A stretch of DNA of 11,333 bases from Candidatus Mediterraneibacter stercorigallinarum. GTDB taxonomy: Bacteria; Bacillota; Clostridia; Lachnospirales; Lachnospiraceae. A program made the position numbers and the translations under genes. The stretch covers positions 1-11,333 of the forward strand of contig DXCD01000152.1 of the NCBI GenBank assembly GCA_019116185.1. The letters are read 5' to 3'. This document shows, one piece after another, positions 6,058 through 11,333 of this stretch (position 1 is its first letter; every line of letters begins with the position of its first letter). The notes beneath the pieces were generated by a model. It saw only the letters and a list, made by a program, of their open reading frames with translations, made no database searches and was not told the origin of the DNA.

Positions 6058-6902
6058 CAGCGTCTCCCCCCTTTCTTTGGAGTCATCTTATTCTGTACGC
6101 CAATGGCGATCACCATGAAGACCATCATGATGACTGCAATCGCACTTCCGAACTCCGGTCTCTGTATGATATCGCCGACGAACTGTTCCGACAGACGGAT
6201 CGGAAGCAGTGATACATTGTTCATCAGCAGTGCATAGGCAGACGCATAAGCTGCCAGTGCGTTGGCAAACAATACAGAAAATGTTCCCAGTATACTCGGC
6301 ATCAGTACTGGGATGCCGACTTTCCTCCAGAATGTCATCCGGCTGCCGCCCAGAAGGGCAACCGCTTCTTTCCACTCTTTTCTGATCGAATCAAATGCCG
6401 GGATCAGCAGGAGTGTGGACAGGGGGATTTGGAAATATACATATATCAGCAGAAGTCCCCATACAGAATACAGGGGGAACTCCGCCAGAAATTCAATTCC
6501 GTAATTCGCGCCGATCATCGTCATGACACCGATGTTTCCAAACATAATGATATATGCAAACGCCAGCGGTACGCCCGAAAAATTTGATACCATATTCAGA
6601 ATACTCATGAATACCTGCTTCAGTTTACCTTTTTCCTCATGGACTGCTTTTGCACCGATAAATGCCACGAGCAGCCCGATAACCGAAGAAAGAATCGAGA
6701 TGAGCAGACTGTTGACTATGGCCTGCTGATACAGTTTTCCGGTAAATATATTAATATAGTTATCAAGTGTAAATCCCATGTCTCCTCCCTCCGGGAAGAA
6801 ACTTCTGATGACCGTAAAAATGACCGGTATGATCTCAAACAGAAGACATAGCAGCAAAAACGGCACCAGCGCAAATATGTATGTTTTCTTTTGTGTTTTC
6901 AT
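6057..6902 (-). CDS. ABC transporter permease, first subunit (PotB/PhnU-like)
   Basis: This 281-residue membrane protein has about six hydrophobic segments, the first at residues 9-33. It carries an extracellular 'FTLDNYINIF' segment after TM1, as in PotB-type permeases. The EAA loop is at 179-180 with G185 (KEWKEAVALLGGSRMTFWRKVGIP). A strong AGGTGAGG ribosome binding site precedes the ATG. It lies after a 71-bp gap containing a terminator-like hairpin that separates it from the binding-protein gene, and it overlaps the next permease gene by one base. It forms the channel as a heterodimer with the second permease. Confidence 0.92.
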   Translation of the reverse strand: MKTQKKTYIFALVPFLLLCLLFEIIPVIFTVIRSFFPEGGDMGFTLDNYINIFTGKLYQQAIVNSLLISILSSVIGLLVAFIGAKAVHEEKGKLKQVFMSILNMVSNFSGVPLAFAYIIMFGNIGVMTMIGANYGIEFLAEFPLYSVWGLLLIYVYFQIPLSTLLLIPAFDSIRKEWKEAVALLGGSRMTFWRKVGIPVLMPSILGTFSVLFANALAAYASAYALLMNNVSLLPIRLSEQFVGDIIQRPEFGSAIAVIMMVFMVIAIGVQNKMTPKKGGRR

Positions 6903-6920
6903 ATTAACCTCACCTTTTAC

Positions 6921-6955
6921 ATAAAACGGACCGCTGCACTTTATGCAGCAGTCCG
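6921..6955 (-). terminator. Intercistronic terminator-like hairpin after the binding-protein gene
   Basis: On the minus strand CGGACTGCTGCA pairs with TGCAGCGGTCCG (12 bp with one G-U pair, 5-nt loop; 6927..6955), followed by TTTTATG. The G-U pair exists only in minus-strand RNA (it is a C-A mismatch on the plus strand), so the structure fits this transcript. Position and moderate T run suggest partial termination or protection of the upstream mRNA 3' end, giving more binding protein than permease. Confidence 0.7.
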
Positions 6956-6973
6956 GTCATCCGTCAATACATT

Positions 6974-8074
6974 TTATTGTGCGTAAGCTACAACCTCTTC
7001 CTGCCACAATGTTCCGATCGTCTGCGCGGTCTCGTCCCATGCATCCTGATCTTCTACCATTCTCGCGTTTGCATACTGGCTGTCGTCCAGGAGTTTTGAA
7101 GCCACATCGTCCGGAAGCTCCACATCCTCACGTATCGGTGTTGCATAACCTTTTGCAAGATTGATCTGTCCCTCATCACTTAAAATGTATTCTCTCGCAA
7201 GAGCCGCAGCACACGGATGCTTTGAATATTTGTTGATAATTGTAGCATATCCGGTCTGGATAGATGCCTCAGACGGGATAAAAACTGTAAAGTCTGCATC
7301 CGGATTATTCTCTACAAACTGCTCTCTGTAACCAAGAGCGTTGAAATCCCATAAGAAAGCTACTCCGACTTCTCCTTTCTCGATACGTGCCTGAGTAAAC
7401 TCGCCGAGGTCAAGTCTTCCCTGCTCAGCAATCTGTCTGAAGTAATCAAGTCCCGGCTGAATGTTGCTTTCATCTCCGCCGTAAGCAATTGCTGCAGCAA
7501 GGACTGCATACTGAGCCTGAGTGGCAGCCTGCACGTCTCCGACTGCAACTATATAATCACCGTTTAAGATATCTTCAAAAGATGTAGGTGTGTCTTTTAC
7601 GATCTTGTTGTTAACAATAACAGACATTGTGCCGTAATATCCTATGATCCAGTCTCCGTCATCGTCTTTCGCCCAGTCCGGAATCGAATCCCAGTAGCTT
7701 GTCTTATACGGAAGTGTAACTCCCTGCTCTTCCGCTACCGGTCCGAATGCCTGTCCTACATCACCAATATCCTTCGTAGCATCTGTCCCCTCTGTCTCAA
7801 ACAGCGAAATTTCTTCCGCAGAAGACATATCAGTATCCACATGCTCAATCCCGTACGTATCTGTGTACTCCTGCCATGTTTCACCCCAGTTGGCCCATGT
7901 ATCAGGCATCGCCGCAGATGCAAGTTCTCCCTCTTCTTTTGCCTGTGCTTCAATCTCTTCCAGAGTCATACTGTTCAGATCAACTGTTTCAACCGGTTCA
8001 TCAGAACCGCATCCTGAAGCGATTGCCGCAGTAATACAGACAAGCAGCAACGCACTTATTATTCTTCTTTTCAT
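6974..8074 (-). CDS. Extracellular solute-binding lipoprotein of the ABC importer
   Basis: This 366-residue protein begins with a lipoprotein signal: basic MKRR, a hydrophobic stretch, then ASGC with the lipid-attachment cysteine C22. The mature protein looks like a type 2 periplasmic-binding fold of the PotD/AfuA/PhnS kind: 'GELASAAMPDTWANW..', the central 'YYGTMSVIVNNKIV...TSFEDIL.GDYIV' hinge region, and a late 'EYILSDEGQINLAKGYATPIRED' segment. This family binds polyamines, iron complexes, sugar phosphates or phosphonates, and the ligand cannot be told by eye. It is the first gene of the transporter cluster, with AAAGGGAG upstream and a probable promoter in the 92-bp gap after sdaAA. It should be anchored on the outer face of the membrane. 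Confidence 0.92.
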   Translation of the reverse strand: MKRRIISALLLVCITAAIASGCGSDEPVETVDLNSMTLEEIEAQAKEEGELASAAMPDTWANWGETWQEYTDTYGIEHVDTDMSSAEEISLFETEGTDATKDIGDVGQAFGPVAEEQGVTLPYKTSYWDSIPDWAKDDDGDWIIGYYGTMSVIVNNKIVKDTPTSFEDILNGDYIVAVGDVQAATQAQYAVLAAAIAYGGDESNIQPGLDYFRQIAEQGRLDLGEFTQARIEKGEVGVAFLWDFNALGYREQFVENNPDADFTVFIPSEASIQTGYATIINKYSKHPCAAALAREYILSDEGQINLAKGYATPIREDVELPDDVASKLLDDSQYANARMVEDQDAWDETAQTIGTLWQEEVVAYAQ

Positions 8075-8122
8075 TCCTGTTCTCCCTTTTTCAACTTCTT
8101 TTCTTTTGAATTACCGAGATAC

Positions 8123-8128
8123 ATTATA
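8123..8128 (-). promoter_or_regulatory. Probable -10 element for the transporter-hydrolase operon
   Basis: TATAAT on the minus strand lies 48 bp upstream of the binding-protein ATG. The best -35 choice at 17 bp is GTGATT, a poor match, so the promoter may need an activator or be weak. No terminator is seen after sdaAA, so read-through from the serine dehydratase operon is also possible. Confidence 0.45.
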
Positions 8129-8166
8129 GGAAAATGATGTAAAATAATCACCAACGGAACGTTAAG

Positions 8167-9039
8167 TCATTGTAAGTTCAGGTTAAATTTTATTTTTCTT
8201 GCCTCCGGAGTATTGGCCACTCCGCCTTCCCCTGTCTCTTTTAAAGAAATATGCATACTCTCCCCTACTTCTTTCATCGCATCGATGACCTGATCCGGCG
8301 GGATTCTACTTACAATTCCGGCAAGAGCCATATCTGCGCTTGAAACGGCATTAACCGCACCTATCACATTCCGCTTAACGCAGGGCACTTCAACCAGTCC
8401 CGCCACCGGATCACAGACAAGCCCGAGAAGATTTTTGAGCGCCATAGCAGCCGCATGTGCGATCTGCTCTGCCGTTCCTCCCCTGAGGGATACCAGCGCC
8501 CCCGCAGCCATTGCCGATGCCGAGCCGATTTCAGCCTGACAACCGCCTGCCGCACCTGCAATAAAAGCCCGGGACGCAATAACCTGCCCTATCCCTGCGG
8601 CTGTATACATTGCCTCCGTGATCTCAGTATCCGATGCTGTTTTTCGGCTGTATATCGGAAGGAGCACTGCCGGAAGCACACCGCAGGCTCCGGCAGTCGG
8701 CGCTGCGACAATCCGGTGCATACAGGCATTCGACTCGCCCATCTCCAATGCCTGTGCAATCACTTCGGACATAAAATCCCCGCTCAGCGTATCGCCTTTT
8801 TCCATATAACTCCTCATCTGACCGCCCATGCCCCCTACAAGACCGCTGCGCGATTTCTGATCCTTATCGTAAGAATCTCCCGCTGCTTTCATAGCATTCC
8901 ACATCTTCTGCATCATCTGAAAGGACGCCTGCTCTGTTACTTCCCGTTCCTCCATATCTGAATACTGTACCGCCTTCCAAAACGGAATACCTTCGCTGTT
9001 ACACCTCTGTGTGATCTCATTTAAAGATGAATACGACAT
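8167..9039 (-). CDS. sdaAA: L-serine dehydratase, iron-sulfur-dependent, alpha subunit
   Basis: This 290-residue catalytic subunit deaminates L-serine to pyruvate and ammonia using an oxygen-sensitive [4Fe-4S] cluster. Family signatures are clear: SGLVGGMGGQM (65-75), APTAGACGVLPA (113-124), AGGCQAEIGSASAMAAG (164-180) and GLVCDPVAGLVEVPC (206-220). Cluster cysteines are C167, C209 and C220, with spacings of 42 and 11 that match the known bacterial enzymes as I recall them. Length is normal for the separate alpha subunit of Firmicutes. Its ATG overlaps the sdaAB stop by one base (TAATG), with GGGGAGGA inside the end of sdaAB, so the two subunits are translationally coupled. It feeds pyruvate metabolism in an anaerobic cell. 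Confidence 0.97.
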   Translation of the reverse strand: MSYSSLNEITQRCNSEGIPFWKAVQYSDMEEREVTEQASFQMMQKMWNAMKAAGDSYDKDQKSRSGLVGGMGGQMRSYMEKGDTLSGDFMSEVIAQALEMGESNACMHRIVAAPTAGACGVLPAVLLPIYSRKTASDTEITEAMYTAAGIGQVIASRAFIAGAAGGCQAEIGSASAMAAGALVSLRGGTAEQIAHAAAMALKNLLGLVCDPVAGLVEVPCVKRNVIGAVNAVSSADMALAGIVSRIPPDQVIDAMKEVGESMHISLKETGEGGVANTPEARKIKFNLNLQ

Positions 9040-9704
9040 TACACTTCCTCCCCACGGATATACATAATACGCTCAATACCTTCCAACTTCTCCAGCATGG
9101 AGACTGTTTCCCGAGGAACCGTCTGATCTGTCTCTATCACCATTACTGCAAGTCCGCCCCTCTTATCCCGATAAAGCTGCAGAGTCGCAATATTAACATT
9201 CTTCCGCGACAAAATACCTGTTACTTCCGATACCATACCCGGACTGTCCTGATTGTGTATAATCAAAGTCGGACAGGAACCTGTACAGTGTACTTCCGTA
9301 TCATCCAGTTTATCGATCATAATCCGGCCTCCGCCAAGCGAGGATGCCTGTATTTTTATTGACAGTCCTGTTTTCCCTTCCACTTCCAGTACAGCCGTAT
9401 TCGGATGTGCCCCTGGGAGCCGTATATTTGCAAAAGAAAAAGACAGCCCCTCCTGTTCTGCCAGTTCAAAGCTGTCCGGTATGCGCATATCATCCGGCTT
9501 CATACCAAGAAGCCCTGCGATAAGCGCCCGGTCTGTTCCGTGTCCGCTCCCTGTCGCTGCAAATGAACCGCTCAAGCTGATCATGGCATTCACAGGCTCT
9601 TCTCCCAGCATTGTCCTTGTAACATACCCTATTCTGACCGCTCCCGCCGTATGGGAACTGGACGGGCCAACCATAACAGGGCCGAGAATATCAAATATGT
9701 TCAT
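9039..9704 (-). CDS. sdaAB: L-serine dehydratase, iron-sulfur-dependent, beta subunit
   Basis: This 221-residue beta subunit works with the downstream alpha subunit. It opens with the family's 'IFDILGPVMVGPSSSHTAGAVRIG' region (SSSHTAG at 15-21), followed by GSGHGTD (52-58) and HPNT (100-103). Residues about 145-221 form an ACT domain (TLIIHNQDSPGMVSEVTGILS...), which in this family is thought to bind serine or help dimer formation. A GGAG motif lies 11 bases before the ATG at 9704. It is the first gene of the sda operon, following the terminator of the carbamoyltransferase fragment. A full consensus promoter is not visible in the 130-bp upstream region. Confidence 0.96.
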   Translation of the reverse strand: MNIFDILGPVMVGPSSSHTAGAVRIGYVTRTMLGEEPVNAMISLSGSFAATGSGHGTDRALIAGLLGMKPDDMRIPDSFELAEQEGLSFSFANIRLPGAHPNTAVLEVEGKTGLSIKIQASSLGGGRIMIDKLDDTEVHCTGSCPTLIIHNQDSPGMVSEVTGILSRKNVNIATLQLYRDKRGGLAVMVIETDQTVPRETVSMLEKLEGIERIMYIRGEEV

Positions 9705-9807
9705 CTTCTATTTCTCCATTCTAATAATTTTAGCCGCAACATGGCGTCATATTCGTCCGACAGACATATTCAAGTGTAATTCTAACAGATATCTTTTCCC
9801 GGTTGTA

Positions 9808-9821
9808 TTACATCCATGTAA
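9808..9821. repeat. Palindrome upstream of the serine dehydratase operon
   Basis: TTACATCCATGTAA is a 6+6 inverted repeat about 105 bp before the sdaAB start. It is the right size for an operator of a dimeric regulator, but no regulator can be named. The rest of 9705..9830 shows only a weak TTGAAT...TATGAC promoter-like pair. Confidence 0.3.
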
Positions 9822-9830
9822 AAAGCACGT

Positions 9831-9872
9831 AAAAATGCCGGACAGAATTAATACTTCTAACTCTGTCCGGCA
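9831..9872 (-). terminator. Rho-independent terminator after the ornithine carbamoyltransferase fragment
   Basis: On the minus strand TGCCGGACAGA pairs perfectly over 11 bp with TCTGTCCGGCA (arms 9862..9872 and 9836..9846; 15-nt loop), followed by TTTTT. It lies 50 bp after the stop codon of the fragment and separates it from the sda operon. Confidence 0.88.
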
Positions 9873-9922
9873 CTTGTCCGAAGACGCCGCTTCAAAAATA
9901 TGTTTACCTGCGGTATCTGTTC

Positions 9923-10381
9923 TTATTCTTCAATTCCCAGCGTAGCCATCATCACAGCCTTGATCGTATGCATACGGTTCTCTGCCTCGTCAAACACTTT
10001 AGACTGTTCGGACTCGAACACTTCGTCCGTCACTTCCATATCTTCTATATTAAAACGCTCACCCATTTCTTTTCCGATCTTTGTCTTCAGATCGTGGAAT
10101 GCGGGAAGACAGTGCAGGAAGATCGCGCTGTCTTTTGCGTTTGCCATCACTTCTTTTGTCACTTTATATGGAGAGAGCTCTTTAATCCTCTTCTCCCATA
10201 CTTCGTCCGGCTCTCCCATGGATACCCATACATCTGTGTAGATAACGTCGGCATCTTTTGTTCCCTCTTTTACATCGGATGTCAGCGTGATCGTTGCACC
10301 TGATTCCTTTGCATACTCCTGACACTGTGCGACAAGCTCGTTTTGCTTATAATCTATGTTCAACAGACAATAGACACACAT
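9923..10381 (-). pseudogene. argF: Ornithine carbamoyltransferase, C-terminal half only
   Basis: The last ~138 residues are clearly the ornithine-binding half of ornithine carbamoyltransferase: 'DVIYTDVWVSMGE' (the SMG loop), 'FLHCLPAFHD' (HCLP catalytic motif), 'VTDEVFES', 'FDEAENRMHTIKAVM'. Homology starts near NELVAQCQEYAKE (about base 10342). The ~13 codons before it (MCVYCLLNIDYKQ) do not fit the family. The carbamoyl-phosphate domain with its STRTR motif is absent in every frame up to the next gene, so the product cannot be an active enzyme. The frame could be translated from the ATG at 10381, but no good ribosome binding site is seen. The normal protein has about 335 residues. argF (biosynthetic) or arcB (catabolic) cannot be distinguished. 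Confidence 0.88.
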
Positions 10382-10385
10382 TTAA

Positions 10386-10430
10386 CTTTTCTGCGAAAAG
10401 TTTCCAAATAGGAAACCTTATATCCAAGGT
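10386..10430. repeat. Three abutting inverted repeats
   Basis: On the plus strand CTTTTC-TGC-GAAAAG (10386..10400), GTTTCC-AAATA-GGAAAC (10400..10416) and ACCTT-ATATCC-AAGGT (10415..10430) follow one another, sharing one or two bases at each join. They lie exactly between the truncated carbamoyltransferase and the recombinase remnant. They could be a recombination or attachment site, binding sites, or an element end. Confidence 0.55.
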
Positions 10431-10541
10431 ATAATAATCTCCCAGGTCATATTCGTATAAACAGCTGTAGTCTGCTCGCTTGCATGACCGGCCTGATTTG
10501 CCACCTCTGCCATGGTGTAGTCCTCAAATGGCGCATACAAA
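10418..10541 (-). pseudogene. Probable tyrosine recombinase (integrase), C-terminal remnant
   Basis: About 40 codons read RLYAPFEDYTMAEVANQAGH followed by ASEQTTAVYTNMT and a stop at 10418. The pattern 'AEVANQAGHAS..TTAVYTN' matches the last box of tyrosine recombinases ('GH.s...T..YTH'), including the conserved Gly-His and the nucleophilic Tyr. Upstream the frame runs through a hairpin and into the end of the AAA ATPase gene, with no catalytic Arg or His-X-X-Arg box, so most of the gene is lost. The assignment rests on one motif. Confidence 0.4.
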
Positions 10542-10547
10542 CGGCTC

Positions 10548-10576
10548 GGAGCCGCCCTCACGGACGGCTCCTTTTT
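10548..10576 (+). terminator. GC-rich hairpin with T run between ATPase gene and recombinase remnant
   Basis: GGAGCCG (10548..10554) pairs with CGGCTCC (10565..10571), followed by TTTTT on the plus strand. In minus-strand RNA the stem extends to 10 bp with a G-U pair and a GUGA (GNRA-type) loop, but only a weak T run follows. It lies just after the ATPase stop codon on the minus strand, and no plus-strand gene ends here. It may slow transcription both ways. Confidence 0.5.
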
Positions 10577-10583
10577 CGCTGAT

Positions 10584-11333
10584 TTATATATCCTTCTCAT
10601 CCAGCAGAAAGTCAATGATATTATTATGGACAATACCATTCCTGCTTAGATCTACGATGTCACTGCTGATCACATATTTCGGATAATTGTCATCGATCTT
10701 CTCCAGATTGCCAAATTCTCTTGCAATGCAGTCCTCTGACAGTACATAGGCCACCTGGATATAGAGTTTCTTCTGTCCTTTGTAACATACGAAGTCAATT
10801 TCCTGAGTATCCAGTTTTCCTACCTTCACCTCATATCCCCGGCTCAACATTTCCAGATATACCACATTCTCCAACAGTTTACTTGTGTCGATCTGCTCAC
10901 TGGCTTTGCTCACATTACGAAGCCCGATGTCACCAGCATAATACTTTTCTGTTGAAGCCAGGATGTTTTTCCCTTTTATATCATATCTTTCCGCTTTTGA
11001 AAGGATCATACCTGCCTGCAGCTTATCAATATAATTCAGCACCGTGTCCACTGTGGTTGATTGGCCGGCTGATATCAGGGAACGGCTGATCGAGCGTGCT
11101 GAAAACGGATTTCCGATATTGTCCAGCAGAAATTCCAGCAGCTTTCGCAAAAGACTCTCATTGCGAATGGCATATCTGGAGAGAATATCTTTCATCACGA
11201 CAGAATCATAGACATCCTCCAGATATGTGCGGACGGAATGTTCATCCGGCAGCACCAGGCGCATCGGCAGACCGCCATATTTCAGGTAATCCGTAAAAAG
11301 CTGTTCCCTGGTGTATGGGAGTCCATTGACCTC
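10584..11333 (-). CDS. DUF4143-type AAA ATPase, C-terminal part (5' end outside window)
   Basis: The last 249 residues of a larger protein (usually about 400-450) are visible; the frame is open to the right edge. It reads '..LFTDYLKYGGLPMRLVL', 'TYLEDVYDSVVMKDILSRY', a winged-helix-like middle ('LLEFLLDNIGNPFSARSISRSL'), then 'KLLENVVYLEMLSRGYEVKVGKLDTQEIDFVC...KLYIQVAY'. This last part is the DUF4143 domain with a PD-(D/E)XK nuclease-like core (E-I-D-F ... Q-V). The missing N-terminus should hold Walker A and B. The role of this COG1373-type family is not well known; members are common, often accessory, and some sit near mobile DNA or toxin-like loci. ATG at 11264 is internal, not the start. 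Confidence 0.88.
   Translation of the reverse strand, partial: EVNGLPYTREQLFTDYLKYGGLPMRLVLPDEHSVRTYLEDVYDSVVMKDILSRYAIRNESLLRKLLEFLLDNIGNPFSARSISRSLISAGQSTTVDTVLNYIDKLQAGMILSKAERYDIKGKNILASTEKYYAGDIGLRNVSKASEQIDTSKLLENVVYLEMLSRGYEVKVGKLDTQEIDFVCYKGQKKLYIQVAYVLSEDCIAREFGNLEKIDDNYPKYVISSDIVDLSRNGIVHNNIIDFLLDEKDI

Noticed and set aside
9923..10381. Functional short carbamoyltransferase
   Set aside because: The whole carbamoyl-phosphate-binding half, including the STRTR motif, is missing, so no known activity could remain.
1..11333. CRISPR arrays, tRNA or rRNA genes
   Set aside because: No regularly spaced direct repeats, tRNA cloverleaf-like sequences or rRNA signatures were seen on either strand.

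Overview
The window looks like chromosomal DNA of an anaerobic gut-type Firmicute, most likely Clostridia/Lachnospiraceae. This is inferred from AGGAGG-type ribosome binding sites, TATAAT-type promoters, moderate GC, a two-subunit iron-sulfur L-serine dehydratase and the mobile elements present. Nothing in the window identifies the species.

Region 1 (1..2613) is a nest of insertion sequences. A complete IS66-like element of 2,358 bp (46..2403) has matching terminal inverted repeats starting GTTACTGTTCA and a perfect 8-bp target duplication (GCCGGAAT at 38..45 and 2404..2411). It carries a small coiled-coil ORF and a DDE transposase. Joining the flanks back together restores an open minus-strand frame resembling the N-terminus of an IS1182-like transposase. 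The IS66-like element therefore broke a second, older IS, whose right end lies near 2595 and whose remainder lies left of the window. Opposite the start of the broken gene is a near-consensus plus-strand promoter followed by a hairpin, a candidate antisense RNA.

Region 2 (2614..8074, all minus strand) reads, in transcription order: a lipoprotein substrate-binding protein, two membrane permeases, an ABC ATPase, a PHP/CehA-McbA-type metallohydrolase and a TetR-family regulator with its own promoter. The layout suggests import of a small organic, possibly phosphorus-containing or otherwise hydrolysable, compound that the cytoplasmic hydrolase then cleaves. The substrate cannot be read from the sequence. 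A hairpin between the binding-protein gene and the permease genes probably sets their expression ratio.

Region 3 (8167..9872, minus strand) is an L-serine dehydratase operon: the beta subunit (sdaAB) followed by the alpha subunit (sdaAA) with a TAATG overlap. It deaminates L-serine to pyruvate and ammonia.

Region 4 (9831..11333, minus strand) is a rearrangement scar. Only the C-terminal half of an ornithine carbamoyltransferase gene remains, with its terminator. Its N-terminal half has been replaced by a cluster of abutting inverted repeats, the last ~40 codons of a probable tyrosine recombinase, and the 3' part of a DUF4143-type AAA ATPase gene that runs off the right edge.
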